This document shows, one piece after another, positions 1-12,960 of a DNA stretch of 64,000 nucleotides. The notes beneath the pieces are model-generated. The model saw nothing but the letters and a program-made list of their open reading frames with translations, was not told the origin of the DNA and did not search any database. A program made the translations under genes and the position numbers. The stretch is taken from NCBI GenBank assembly GCA_020226215.1, contig CM035234.1, forward strand, positions 47,681,275 through 47,745,274. Reading direction: 5' to 3'. The stretch is from Sindora glabra. Taxonomy: Eukaryota > Streptophyta > Magnoliopsida > Fabales > Fabaceae. Positions within the stretch are counted from its first letter, which is position 1, and the number at the start of each line of letters is the position of its first letter.

Positions 1-2180
1 GCCTACATTTCTTCAAGGGGACATTTTGAAAGAATATTAGCCTAAAAACATCCTTGAAAACATAAACATTTTTAAGTATATTTTGTTTTATTTTCAACCA
101 AATATGAGAATCTCATGCTCCTTTAAAACATTATTGGGAATGTGAAGAGATTCTACGAATCAAAAACTACCTTAAGAAAATACACACTTTATCCATGTGG
201 GTTACAAACTGAATTACATTTTATTCTTTAGTAATTCAAAGTATAAAAAAAAATCAACTTTTAATTTGCATGATTAATAATTTTGTTAACTTATGTAGTT
301 TTTCCATCCAAAACTGATGAAATTGTCACATACTAGGTGAATAAATATCAATAGTGCAAATTATAGGTAAGTAAATTGATGAAATTATAATTTATAATAG
401 CAGACAAAGTGATTAATGATGCAACTTATAAGTAAGCAAACTAATAGAATTATGATATTTTGGGATGATAAAATTATGTACTACATAAATGAATGAAATC
501 CAACAATTTAAACTAATGGTGCACCAATACAATTAGTACATTATAATCATCACTAAAAAATTATACAAATAGATAGATAAAATATTAATAGTACAAATCA
601 CAAATTGACTCTTTTTACATGTTAAATCATATATGAGTAAAGTGGAACACAACACCCACTATATGTAAGTGTATTTTTCCTTAAACTAATCAAATTATTT
701 AATTATTACCTAACAAAAATATAATTAAGAAAAATATGTAAATTTAAGATAAAAATAATATTAATTTAATTGGAAAAATTCAAATGACAATTCAGTTGGT
801 ACTAAGACTAAGAAACTCACTTTGTGGCCACCAAGGTAGTTAATTTAGTGATATTAGATCATTACTTCAATCTGGAAGTCACAAGTTTGATATAAAATGG
901 TATCAATTTATGATCAATGAAAGAGTGGAAGACCGTTAGGACTACTAACACTTTGATGGGCTTATGATGACAAATTTATCTTTTAGGCAATAGATATTAC
1001 TTAAATTGAACATTCGCAAAGGAGCATCCTCCAAACAAGTTAAACAATACTAGTTACCCTTACTCTCTTTGTTTCTTAGTGAAAAAAGAAAAAAGAAACC
1101 CACTCACTTTATAAAATTCATTTACTTTTGTCAACGTAACTTGGGATTACATTTCATCTCCTTCAACAATTTCAAAGAATTCTTGAGTATTTTTGACAAA
1201 ATCATAAGTATCATAAATTGGATAAATCTTAAGAGTTAAGGCACTCTCAAGAATATCTCATCCGTGAATTGTAATATATTTCAAATTAATTAAGTTAATT
1301 AAATTATTTAATTATATGTTCTATCATCAACTTTTATTACTTTACAATTCATGCATTATTTATTTTTCTTTTTGTTTGCTCAATTGCATGTTTTTCATAT
1401 TTTTAGCCCTTTGTTACTTTTCGAGTGCTAATATCAATATATATCATGATATATTTTATTTTTATTATAAAAATATTTTAAATAATTTGAAATTTAAGGT
1501 GAACCATATTAATTGAATTATTTAATTATATATTTTATTTTTAATAAAAATGTGTAAAAATATAAAGTAAATTCATTTATTTAAAATTTATTAATAGCTT
1601 CTTAGTATAAATTTTTAAGTGTTATTTTCAAATTAAATAAATATGTTTTAATTGATATTTTCTCAAAATTTTATAACTTACATTGAATGGGTTGAATATT
1701 AAAAATTTGTTATTTATCAATCTAAATATATGAATGTAAAATAAATACGATGAATTATATTCTAACAATTTTGTAATATTTTTTCTTTTATTACATGTAC
1801 ATTACTTCTATATTAATAATAAAAAATTAGATATGTGTACGAACTCACAGAGCAAACGTCAATTAGATTGTAATCGAATATGAATCATATTTTAAATGAA
1901 AATAAATTCTAGCCCACGAATCCTACAATTCTAATACGAATAACTTCATTTGTTAAATTCTCAGTGTAATGCTTAATGAACTGAAAATCGTCTCTTTCCC
2001 TAAAAATTAAGTAGAGTAATTTTTATTTAAAAAAAAAGGAGAATTAAACTCGAGTCAGAAACAAGAAACAATGGGAAATACAGGAAATTCAATCTAACCT
2101 CTAAAACAAAAAAGCCAAATTATTTCCTGTTATGTTTGAGGGTTCAAACCCATGATTTTATGTATATGCATTAAGATTTC
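1..2180. other. AT-rich intergenic DNA, no gene seen
   Basis: I see no gene, RNA or clear transposon here. The sequence is very AT-rich with many stop codons in all frames. The only open frame of note (1316-1516, plus) is 66 codons of Phe/Ile/Leu/Tyr-rich low-complexity sequence typical of AT-rich chance frames. A GGTTCAAACCC string near 2140 resembles a tRNA B box but has no acceptor or anticodon stem around it. Confidence 0.6.
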
Positions 2181-2590
2181 ATTTGACAGACCGTGCAATA
2201 TAGTATAATTACTATTTGATAGTATAGCATAGAATTGTATAGAATTAAGTGATATATTATACAATGTGTGGTTAAATATTTATATAAAATTATCCTATCC
2301 CTTCTTTTTTTTTTTTTTGATAAATTAGAAAGATAAGGCCACAAAAGAGTAATTTTAACTCTAAAAATTTAATACTTATTTTAACATTATGCTATCAGTC
2401 CTTATCCGCTCTCATAAGGCGTGGATAGCTTATATGAAATTAGATGTATAAGAGAAGACTTTTGAATAAGTTATACAATTCGTTTGAAATTCTTAAATAT
2501 TATATAAAAAATTGTATAAGCTCTAATAGTATAGAATTTGATTGTATAATCGATCCAATACTATCAAGTCTTCTATATAGTGTGTCAAAT
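2181..2590. mobile_element. MITE-like element, copy 1
   Basis: The stretch is bounded by inverted TTTGACA (2182-2188) and TGTCAAA (2583-2589). Inside both ends lie related strings such as TTTGATAGTATAG and its inverse. It has no coding capacity. A diverged copy lies in opposite orientation at about 17070-17300, sharing the core around GAATAAGTTATA, the TTAAATATTATATAA block and the TCAGTCCTTATC region. Two copies in opposite orientation with terminal inverted repeats fit a miniature DNA transposon. I could not fix the target-site duplication, so the superfamily is open. Confidence 0.5.
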
Positions 2591-2809
2591 AAAACCTAAA
2601 CGAATTATTACTTCTATCATTATTAAAAAAAGCAAGTTTACTAATGAAGTTAGGACTGGTGTGATGTGGTGGCAAAAATCTTAATTTATCACAATAGTTT
2701 AACTTTAAGTCTTTTCAATCCTTGAAAAATAGTGTGGCAAAAAGAGACATGTATAGGAAAAAATTCTAATACTAAGGTTCTCTTTTGTGTGACTTGTTGA
2801 TAAATTAGT

Positions 2810-3200
2810 TAATAATTAATAAATAATCTACTTGTATTAAGAGTGCTAGGTTAAATTAGCTATTGAGGTAGTTTAGAACATAAAATGATATAAAAAAATA
2901 TATTAACATAAATAAATATATGAATTAAATTGATTCATAATTATTTTAAGATCAAATTATATTAATACAATTAAAATATTTAAAATAAGAATATAATACT
3001 TAAACTTTAATTAATTATATTTTATGAGATTACATATTTATTTATTTTTTACTTATTCATTATTCAAAATAAGAATATAATTACTTAAAATTTAATTAAC
3101 TATATTTTGTAATATCATATATTTATTTAATAAAATTAATGAGTATAGGCTAAATATTTATTTACATAATTAAGATTTAGGTAGTTATTTAATTAAAGGA
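2810..3200. repeat. Dispersed AT-rich repeat, copy A
   Basis: A block with the order AAAATGATATAAAA, then ATATTAACATAAATA, then TATATTAATACAATTAA recurs at about 40125-40410 in the same orientation and at about 49790-50000 in reverse orientation. No coding sequence is present. The three copies define one dispersed non-coding repeat family, class unknown. A short (GT)n run lies at about 3207-3219, just outside the 3' end of the neighbouring LINE. Confidence 0.45.
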
Positions 3201-3329
3201 AGATATGTGTGTGTGTGTGCATAATGGTGAAACCAAGAGTCCTAAGCCCAAAGGGAAAAAAAACTTAGAAGAAAAAAAGGGAAACAAACTAAGACACTAT
3301 TCTAGTCATAGTAACCTTCATCATATCAA

Positions 3330-3790
3330 TTGAAACTATCAATTGAAGTTCAGATTGAGGCTCTGGAAAAAGAACCTGCTCCTTGTACAAAGAGACGTCA
3401 AAGTTAGCAAGCCAATTAGCATATCGATTACCTTTTCAGTATGTATGATGTATTTGAACAATCCATTCTCTCTTCAAGAGATTTTTAATGGAAAAGAAAA
3501 GAGTTGGATCCATTCCTGCATTCTCCTTATTAGTGTTCTAGAGGCACTACACCATAAATAAGGAATCACTTTCAAGTATTACTTTCTTGAATTTTAGACC
3601 CCAAGCCATTGACAAGCCTTCAAACACACCCCCAAAGTTTATCTTTTAAAGCATTAAAATGACCCACATTTTTGGCAAAACCATAAAGCCACTCCCTACA
3701 AGATCTTTCAAAACTCCTCTATAGATAGCCAAGAATACTTCTTACTTTGGTGAACCATCAGTGTTCAATTTCACCTATTGCTCATTAGGC
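3330..3790 (-). pseudogene. LINE-A RNase H domain remnant
   Basis: Translated on the minus strand this stretch begins with VKLNTDGSPK, the first beta strand of the RNase H fold with its catalytic Asp. Further on it reads GLSMAWGLKFKKVILESDS, the typical second half that carries the next acidic residues. Stops and frameshifts interrupt it. In plant L1 elements this domain closes ORF2 and degrades RNA in the RNA-DNA hybrid made during target-primed reverse transcription. It sits at the 3' end of the element, as expected. Confidence 0.65.
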
Positions 3791-4699
3791 AATTGCCAAG
3801 CAATTTCTACACTCTTTTAAACTCTGTCATCATGATTTGTGTCATAATCCAGAACACACCTAACCATATGAACTTGCCTCAAAATTAGGCCAACTACCTT
3901 TTTAGCCTTTAGAAGTTACTATTAAAATTTTCCTTGTTCCTCTATTCCCAAAGAAATATAATCGTAACTCCCTAGGTTAGATTTCACTTTCTTTCCTTAC
4001 ACGCACCCAACTTCTCTATCAAGTTCTTAACAAACCAATACGTTAAACTTTATGCACTAACTAAGTTGCACTAAATCCAAATAGCCATTGGGCAATCCTA
4101 TAGTATATGTAGAACTATTTCCACCTGATTTCTACTTTGACATAAGAAAGAAATGCTAAAAATATTATGTTATAGCTCATTTATTAGGAGTTTATCTAGT
4201 AAAGCTCTCCAAAAAAAACATTCTAAACCTTTCTAAACTCCTCCAACTCCAAAAAATCTTCCATTTAGAATCTCTCACATCCTAATTTTCCTTTTCCCAA
4301 GTTATATATTCATTTTTAACGTTGAACTTACCAAATTTATGGCTCTAATGTAAATAGTCCAAAGCAACTTAGTTGTTATGGCTTTAACAACCTTAATAAC
4401 ATCACAAGCCTATTAAGGTAAAAGCTTATGGAGACATTGCTAATCCTATTTGCCATCATGTTTGACAAAATGATTAATTGTCTAGTCAACATTCCATTAG
4501 GTACTATCATTATCCACTAAATCCTTTTATACAACACCATTTCTAACCCAATAATCTAACCAAAAAGAAACTCAAAAGCCATTTGCAATTACCCACTGAT
4601 GAATTCAAAGGCAATATAGATGGAAATAAGCAATATTCTTCCAAAATATAGAATCTAATGATTTGCATATGATTTATTTTTGCACATTATAACTTTTTC

Positions 4700-6113
4700 C
4701 ATACTTAATAAGAAGAACTTAACTTCAAAGCTCATTAGAATTATTACAATTTTTTGTATTCCACTTCAACAAGCAAGCATCATTCATAAAAATTAAACAT
4801 TTAAATCCTAAACTACCATAAACCTTTGGCTAACAAATACTTCTCTAATTAATTATGTAATTTTTTTAGACTTCTACCTCATAGCCCCATAAACAAGCCT
4901 TTTACAATCTCTCTAAATTTAAACAAATGTTAAGAGGAATTTTTTCCACTTGTATTGTATAAATAGGCAAAAAAAATGCTATAGAGGCAATAAATATTGC
5001 ATGTTTAACCATAGATAAGCAATTTTTCTTCCACCTAACTAACTTCCATTCCATTTTAGAGATAATTTCATTAAATTTATGCCTACCTTTTCCCTCATAT
5101 CTTAGATTGACTCCTAAGTATTTACCGATATCATAGGTTCTTTCAAAGTCACTCATCTCAAGGATAGTTTGAGCTTTATTTTCTTCCACTACCCTAGAAA
5201 AAAAGATGGATGTTTTTATAGTGTCAACCTTTCTCCCCAGATTTAGCAAAAAAGATTTAAACACTTCATTATACACTGAATCTGATCAATTGAAGCCTTA
5301 ACAAATAATAATAAATCATTTGTAAAAAGAAGATGGGAAATTTTCAGGCTTTAACAATCAACTTTTATAGCTTTCCATTCCCCACTATTAATTGCATTAA
5401 TAATTATGCAAGATAAAGTATCCATATAAAGCACAAACAAATTAGAGGGTAATGGGTTACCTTACCGTATACCCTTTGAAAGTAAAAATTCATTACTTTG
5501 ATTTCCATTCCAAAACACTTTCATCAATGTGGAAGCAATACATTCCATGATTATATAAATAAGATTCCATAGCATATTCACATTCTTTAATACTGACTAG
5601 ATGAACATCCACTAAAGCCAATCACATGTTTTCTCCAGATCCATTTTAATAATGATGAAACCTTTACTATTTTGAGATTTTTTCATAAAGTGAAGCAACT
5701 CATTAGTAATGATAGTATTGTGATGAATGCACCTTTCTAGCATAAAGTTGGCTTAAAAGGAGAGATATGATTTGCTAGAAAAGGTTTTATTTGATTGACT
5801 AGAATGTTAGAAATAATTTTAAAGTTAACATTACAGAGAGATATGAAATGAAATTAGAACACAAACTCTAGTTTTTCCACTTTTGAAATGAGCACCAAGA
5901 GAGTAGTAGTAATATCATTCATACATCACTTACCTTCAAAGACATCTCAAACTAATTAACAAAAGGAAGGTCCCAAGATATCCCAATTGGACTAATAAAA
6001 TAAGCTAAGGAGGCTATCATATCTTAGGGCCTTAGAAGCACTAATATTAAAGACTTTTTTTTCACTTCCGAGTAAAGAATAGGCCAAGCTATTTACTAAT
6101 AAAATTCCTTAAG
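4700..6113 (-). pseudogene. LINE-A reverse transcriptase remnant
   Basis: On the minus strand from 6113 downward, recognisable RT blocks appear in order. IIIKMDLEKT (about 5650) is the palm motif with the first catalytic Asp. PLPSNLFVLYMDTLSC (about 5430) follows. HLLFTNDLLLF (about 5320) is the degenerate form of the FADD active site, with the first Asp now Asn. The thumb/connection part at 4902-5276 is still one open frame of 124 codons and contains DIGKYLGVNLRYE, matching the GKYLG signature of this family. The other parts carry stops. The altered active site means the copy could not work even if it were read through. Confidence 0.7.
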
Positions 6114-6118
6114 AATAG
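6114..6118 (+). repeat. Target-site duplication AATAG, left copy
   Basis: AATAG directly precedes the TGTTAC start of the solo LTR and recurs directly after its TAACA end at 8649-8653. A five-base direct repeat is the hallmark of LTR-element integration. Confidence 0.75.
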
Positions 6119-8648
6119 TGTTACACTTTTTTTAATTATTAATAAATTAGAAATTATTTGTGAGAAAGAATAACTAAAGCAACCAACAAATTCATGTGAA
6201 TTAAGAATCTTATGTGTAAAATATGAAATAAAATAGAAATAATAAAAGTAAGAATGTGAGAATATGATTTGAGTGAAATTTTGAGGGTGAAAACTTATTG
6301 GAATTATGAAATATTAAATTATATACTAATAGAAGTGAGTATAAGTATGGAAGAGGTTTATGAGCAATTTTTTAAAAATGTCCCTAGGGCCATATTTTTA
6401 TCATATTATTCCCAAACCCCTCATATCCCTCTCATTTCTCCCTTTTTCTCTATTTCTCCCACTCTCTCTACATAATCTCCATAACACTCTATCAGTCAAG
6501 CAAAGAAAGCCTCAAATCTTGTTAATTTTTTCATCCAATCAAGGTAAGAGCATTGCTTTCATAAAAAATCTCTCCTATTTCTTCTTAGTTGATGGAGGAT
6601 TTGAGGTTTATTTGATTTAGGTATTTTAAGCCCTAACTCCAGAACCTATGAATTTTGATTGATTAGGATCAAAAGATTATTAAATTAGTATTCTAACATC
6701 CTCTTCCATACAACATAAGTGGATAATCTAGCTAAATTTATAGATTTATGGTTATATGATAGTATTAATGAAATGTGGGTTGTTTTGTGATTTTGCTTGA
6801 ATCCAATTTATTTTGATGTGATAGAAGTAATAAATAATGTAGAGAGGTGATATGATATGTTAAATAAATGTATTGATAATTATATTAAGATTTGGTGTAT
6901 AGTATATGTGTTTAGGGAGTTTTCAAAGTTAAATAAATAATAAATTTTTCACAAAAAAATTGATATTTTCATATGTGAATCGATTAGTCAATCGATTATG
7001 AAGGTCTACAGATGGCTTCAAAGTTAAGTGGCTAATTGATTCAGAAGGTCTAGAAGCAAAACTAGGATGGGTGAATCGATTGGTCAATCAATTTACTAAG
7101 CCTAGAATTTTATGCTAACTTTAAAGGGGCATAACTCTTTCATCTTATGTCTATTTTAAATAAACTACCTATCACTTTAAAGGTACTTGAGTAAATGAAA
7201 TTTATTTAAAATCAAAATCTTATATATATATTTTGAAATATAATCAAAATAGTGAATAGAGATAAAAAAAACTCGGGGTTTCAAAAAAATGAACTTTTTA
7301 TGTCTATCTTCCAAAAAGCAAAACACTTTCAAATTTTAACTAATTTAGGTGAATAAGTAATCTATGGAAAGTTAATTGAATCTATTTTCATATAAAATAA
7401 ATTTCATAAATAATATGTTTATAATTTTTGAATTATCCCTGAAACATTACTTAAGTGTCATAACTATAATGACCCTATAGTTCACCATACCCAATCTATT
7501 TTATATTTTTGTGATTTATAATAGTATTACTTGGTGTGTTTGACCTTCAAGCATTAAAGATAAAATTGTTTGTGATAATCATAAGACAAGTACATGATTA
7601 GAAAATTCATGAAATGATAAATTAAACATTATATAATATAATGCGGATTGAAATGAACTTATTGCGTTATTCATAAAATAAAATATATTGAAAAATATTT
7701 TATAGATTACGTGAATGCTTATAGCCAGGTAAGAGGATATGATGATGATGATATGTATTATGATGTACATTAAAATTTAATTATGATTGCATTGGGTAAA
7801 GCTTGAGTTTTAGTGTTTAAATTACATCATGAATCATGCCATGAATGGCATCAAATATAAGAAATGTGATAAGAGTGATGCTATGAATGTCAAATAGAAA
7901 ATTCCTAATGATATGTTTGTGAAAGGTATAAGACAAAATCTAGAGGGATAAGGATGGAAAGTTTATGAAGGATATAAGGCTAACTCAGGTGATAAAAAGT
8001 GAATGATTATATTTTAGCTATTATTTATTGCTCCAAATGATATATGACGTAATTATAGTTATCCTTGAATGTTTTACATGAGATATTGAAAATGAAATAA
8101 TTATGTGTTAATTTCATTATTATTAGCTTTTGGTTTCTAATGTGCTTAAATGTGATATGGATGGTTAAAGGAGGATAGTTTAATAGATAAGTTAACATAA
8201 AATATTATTATTCTTATAGATTATTTACTCACTGAGCCTCGAATTTACTCTTTCATGATTTATTTTACAAATTCCTAGGTTTAGTTTCCATCTCTACCTC
8301 CTCAAAGCTACGATCCATATAACCTCATGATGGCAATATGGTAGCATAGATTCTTGTATGCAGTATATTTTAGACCTCATTTTGTTATAGATTTGGGTAG
8401 AGGAAATATTAAATTGATTCCTTATAAGTTAGTTAGGCTCGCTTATCCTTATTTTAGAAGGACTATAAACATATCCAACTCTCTCATCTTTTGTAGAAAC
8501 CTTAATGAATATTTTCTTTTTGAAATTATTTTCCTTTTTTATTGCATGATACTTGTTAAATTAGGATTAAGTTAATTAATTAGGATTAGACTAATGGAAA
8601 CTAGAAAAGGGATTCCACATTGATCACAATTGGGTTAGAATCATAACA
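6119..8648 (+). mobile_element. Solo LTR, Ty3/gypsy type, inserted in LINE-A
   Basis: This 2530 bp unit starts TGTTAC and ends ATAACA, giving terminal TG..CA with a five-base inverted repeat. It is flanked on both sides by AATAG. On either side the LINE-A reading resumes, so it is an insertion without internal region or partner LTR, that is, a solo LTR left by recombination between two LTRs. A pyrimidine-rich leader followed by CAAGGTAAG (about 6540) resembles the 5' splice site in the leader of related plant LTRs. The block TTTACTCACTGAG (about 8225) near the 3' end is shared with the minus-strand LTR at 32.0-36.2 kb, which joins it to a gypsy element family. It contains repeated AATCGATT palindromes at 6978-7095 and no gene. 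Confidence 0.8.
6976..7095. repeat. Repeated AATCGATT palindromes inside the LTR
   Basis: GTGAATCGATTRGTCAATC occurs at about 6976 and again at about 7073, each followed by a second ATCGATT or ATCAATT half. A weaker CTAATTGATTC copy lies between, each time followed by AAGGTCTA or similar. The repeats lie within the solo LTR. Confidence 0.6.
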
Positions 8649-8653
8649 AATAG
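8649..8653 (+). repeat. Target-site duplication AATAG, right copy
   Basis: This matches AATAG at 6114-6118 and follows the terminal TAACA of the solo LTR. Confidence 0.75.
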
Positions 8654-9900
8654 TAGGATAAGAAAACTCATATTCCATCTTGTGGATTCTAATCTTCTTA
8701 TATAAACATTTCAAAGAAACCCATAACCATTTCTTTAATTTCATTATTGTTTTCCATCCAATTTCCATCTACCTTTCTTAGTGTTGTGATATTTCTACAC
8801 TTTCTAATAGTCATTTTCGCATAATAGTATTTAGTTTTTCTATCTCCATGCTCTATCCATTTAGGTCTAGGTTTTTAGTGCTACAAAATTTCTTCTTGAA
8901 GTAAAATTTAATAAAGGTCTTCTTGTAATTTTCTCTCTAATGTAGCAAGGTTTGGAAACCACATTCTTTCCATTGCTTTTTGAACTCTTTTTTGTTCTAG
9001 CTAAAAGAACTTTCTTTTTCCTTTTAATATGGATGAAAATCTTAATATTCCAATCCTATATCTTTAGGATGAAATCATTAATCGCATCACCAATATCACA
9101 ATTAGAAAGCCAAGAGTCTTTAAAAAAATCATTATAATTCTCATGTTTAAGTCATGCCACTTCAAATTTGAAAGGATAATTCTCCTTTTTTGTTCTTATA
9201 AGAACAATAAGAATGGGATCATGGTTGAAGTACACTTGAAATAGGTTTTGAACAATAGCATCTCCACATAAAACTTATAATCAACATTACAAAAGGCTTA
9301 ATCTAATCATTCAAAAACCCTAACATAGCTAGGATATTTTGGTCTTGCAAAGTAAATTTAGATCCCTAGCATCCTAAGTCAATGCAATCATAATCATTGA
9401 TGAATTTATTAAATCTACTACATTTCTCTTTATTGTAAGTCACCCCTCCTTTTATCTCATTGTTATCCTAAATATCATTGAATCCCCTGCATTAGTCTTT
9501 ACATCCAACCCAAATAGCACCTACTCTACCTTTTCTTACAACTATTTTAAAATAAAGAAAGCCAATATTGTTAAGAATTACTAACTCTCGACTATTTTTG
9601 TTTCAACTAAGACAATTAATTTGAATTGTAAGCAACAAATAATTGACTCATATTACTATTAAAATCTTGATCACCTATCCTTCTGTAGTTCCACATAAAA
9701 AAAATTAATCATCATAAGTAAGAATTATAGAAAGAGAAAGATCAAACTTTATTACTTAGATATAGCATAGCTAAATCAAGACTACATCATGTCTTCACCT
9801 ATAGTAAAACCATGTTAATATTCTTTATAGATTCATCTATCATGGCATCTTCCCTGACCTAATTCATGTCATGTCTAACAATAGTCCCTCTAGGGGGATC
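8654..9900 (-). pseudogene. LINE-A endonuclease and EN-RT linker remnant
   Basis: On the minus strand, pieces of the apurinic-type endonuclease can be read: GFNDI followed by NNEIKGGV (about 9440-9480), corresponding to the family GDFNDI catalytic block, and YPFKFEVA (about 9170), corresponding to RPFRFE near the domain end. From 9100 to 8654 the linker to the RT reads like HGDRKTKYYYAK. Frameshifts and stops interrupt all of it. The enzyme nicks target DNA to prime reverse transcription. This copy is dead. Confidence 0.6.
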
Positions 9901-10299
9901 TAGCAATTTTCATGCAAGGTACTAGCCATATTGTGATCTTGGATGTTCATATTCTCCTTTCGTTGAAGATCACTTCTATCCAAGCTACTATGATCATTCT
10001 CTATAGGTTTCAAATAGCTAGTTGTAATTTCCCTGATTTTCTCTTAAGCTGCATACACTATTCATATTAACACAATATGATCAATAACATTCTTTAAAAT
10101 GTTAGCAAAAGATTTTCTTTTTAAAGCTACATTTTTTCCACCACAAATTAACTTGGAGTCCTTCTAATTTTATTTTCTTTGTTTATTAATTGTTTCCCTT
10201 TCTATCTGTCTTTCCTCATCTACATTGTGTATATTATCATCTTTTCTATTATTTCATCCCTCTTCACCTTTCAATGCAACATCTTTCAAAGCATTGAAC

Positions 10300-11570
10300 C
10301 TTGAGCCCGTAGACTTTATATAATCAAATTATCGTCCTTTATTACAATTTTCCCTTCCTTCCCCTTATGCAACACTTACACCTTTTCTTTTTCCATGTCT
10401 CACTTTTTATTCAACCTTTCAAAGGCTATAACCTAGTCCCACCTCTACATTATTGACCTCCTTTATTGTTTCTCCACCTTTTCCGTTCAAAGAATTAGTA
10501 ATGGCCTAAGTTTCTCCCTACTATTTCTCTATATCATGACAACCCTCCACATAATGACCATACCAACCATATTCGAAACAAATAAGGTGGAGACCCTCTA
10601 CATTATATTGAAAATAACACTATTAATGTAGAACTTGCATAAAAAAGATGTATTCATGTTTATTTTTACACACATTCTTGCATTTTTACCCTTACTTTGA
10701 TAACATGTCAATAAGTCCACCTTTATAATTTTACCTATTCTATCTCTAATAGCTTTGAGCAAATTTTTATTATAGTAATGAATTGGTAATTTTGGAATCC
10801 TTACCTATGTTGCCATTGAGTCAATACTCACCAAACTAGGATTAAAGTCCAAAGTCCATTTTCTAATTGTTAAGTAGTGATAAAAAATAACTTGTGGTCC
10901 CTCAATTATCACAAAGCCAAATCACTACAATTAGGAAACTTGATCAAATAAAATTCCTCTACCATGTTAATAATATTCATGCATCCATTTGGGTTCCATA
11001 GACCTTGCAACTTTTGTTCTAAGAGTTTATAACTGATTTTTCTACCTATCAACTTAACTATTATTGTATTCGTCTAACACTTTTGTAATTTTTCCTCCTC
11101 CTCCTTCAAGATTATTAAGGTTGGCAACAAGGATTCCCTTCCACTGCAACTTCTATAACCTTAAAATCTAATTCTTCTATCATCTTCTTCCCTTGCATTT
11201 CCTCCTTTTTTTTTCCTCAACCCCTTCCTTCATCTTTGTGGCATCATTCTTTAAGTTCAACTCATTACTATCTTCCTCTACTATATCCTTCAATTTACTA
11301 TTTGCCTCCAAAATAGTTGCTTTATACAATTTATGAGGAATCTTTTGCATCTATTCTATCTTCCTATCCTTTAGCATAACATCATCATATGTCCTTGGCA
11401 TCGAAGAATCCTAAAATAAAAAATCATGACATCTGCACAAACCTTCTTCTTACTTCTATGCAACAAATCATTCTCTTCCTTTGATTTAGGAAGAAAATCA
11501 TTATTTTTCATCATTAGTTTTACGTAAATCACCAAACCTTAATAGACCTCTTATATAATATTTTCTCAAT
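10300..11570 (-). pseudogene. LINE-A ORF1 (DUF4283 and zinc knuckle) remnant
   Basis: On the minus strand the stretch at 10960-10850 reads GFVIIEGPQVIFYHYLTIRK, matching the GPW..DHYL core of the gag-like DUF4283 region of plant LINEs and retroelements. At about 10600-10540 it reads GLHLICFEYGWYGHYVEGC, a CCHC zinc knuckle in which the second Cys has become Tyr. Upstream (10970-11570) is an acidic, Lys/Glu-rich N-terminal part. ORF1 proteins of this type bind element RNA. Stops are frequent, and the start codon cannot be fixed. Confidence 0.6.
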
Positions 11571-12847
11571 CTCTTTCTAAAATAATATTAATATAGTTCA
11601 AAAAGATGTATATATTTGAAACTTATAAATTATAAATTATCTTATAAAACATATTAAATTAAATTTTATTTTTTAAAGGATAATTCTACTATACCCAAAC
11701 CAAAAGTATGGGTATGGATACCTTGATTTAGTGGTAATATAATAGCCATTAAATTTAAGAGATAAAAAAATAAATTGTTGATATGAGTTTATAGACTAAT
11801 TACTGAAAAAATAAATATTACTTATGTGGTATTAATTTTCTCACTCTCATACTTTAAGCTTTTTACAAAAATGACTATATATACACCAACGTAATGGATA
11901 GGCCTAGTTTTATATTTTTTTTAATTTTTTAATTTTTTATTAAAAATGCAAATAAAAATGCATTAATTAAATTTTTAATAAAGAGCAAATACTTAATTTC
12001 TAATTTAACATAATAGAAAGTATGTAAATAGTTTACATTTTGAAAAGGAATATTGAAATAATATTTTTTTACATTATCATACTTTTAGATATAATAGTAT
12101 GATTATTAATTAATTTTTATTATAGAAATACTATCATTTTTAAATTTAATACTAAATTTATTTAGATATTTTTCACATTAAATATGATTTTGTTATTTTA
12201 TTGCAATTTGTGAAATAATTTTTTGAGTTTTTATAAATTTTTTCATTGTTAAAATTTATATATCTAATAATGATTTAAAATGAACTTTTATAATGGATTA
12301 TTAATATTAGGCCAATATTTTGGATTGATAATGAATTGTATAATAATTTATTAGGTTATAAAATATATTCAATAACTAATACATATGATTTGCATATAAA
12401 TTATTTATATTGAGATAAAATTATAAATGATAGATCATGTATATAATATATTAAAAAAATTATAATAAAATATTTTACTCATGAATGCATTTTTAATTTT
12501 AAATGTTAAATATTTTTTTATAAATTTTCTATTCTCAATGAAAATGAAAATGGAAAATAATTAAAGCAAATACATGAATTTTTTATTTTGATAAAAAAAT
12601 ATGCACTTCTAAATTTTATATATATAGGTGTATAATATTAAAAAAATAATATTACTGATCTTGATATATTTAATTTTTTAAGTTTTCAATGTCTAGGTAA
12701 TGATGAAGAGTTTCAAAATTAATGATTTAAATACAATGCTATTAGTAATATTATTATTTCTTAAGGAAGCATGTAAGATGTTAAAATTGAAATTCAAAAT
12801 TAAATTTTAAATTTTTATATCATGAATTTATGATATTTTTAAAATTT

Positions 12848-12960
12848 TGAATAATTTAATAATTTTAAAAATTATTAAATTAAAATGATTTAATCGCATC
12901 CATTAATATATAAATAGTAATGATTAAATAATTTTAATTTAATAATTTAAAATTTTATTA
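12848..12960. repeat. Long AT-rich inverted repeat (hairpin)
   Basis: The left arm at about 12849-12895 and right arm at about 12922-12960 are near-perfect reverse complements over roughly 40 bases, both built on GATTTAATC/GATTAAATxATTTTAATT. The spacer is about 26 bases. The sequence could form a cruciform or be the remains of a foldback element. Confidence 0.6.

Larger units (their letters stand above)
3225..11570 (-). mobile_element. Decayed L1-type LINE (LINE-A), split by a solo LTR
   Basis: On the minus strand, reading from about 11570 down to 3225, the expected order of a plant L1 element can be followed: ORF1 with a gag-like DUF4283 region and a zinc knuckle, endonuclease, reverse transcriptase, then RNase H. 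Every domain is broken by stops and frameshifts. The solo LTR at 6119-8648 lies between the endonuclease-RT linker (8654 onward) and the RT (below 6114). The 3' end shares the string AAGCCCAAAG with the 3' end of the better-preserved LINE at 40598-46399. The 5' end is approximate, and I saw no target-site duplication. Confidence 0.75.

Noticed and set aside
2136..2152. tRNA gene (B-box-like GGTTCAAACCC)
   Set aside because: No matching T stem beyond the core, no A box at the right distance and no acceptor stem. The same applies to GGTTCAAACCT near 39208.
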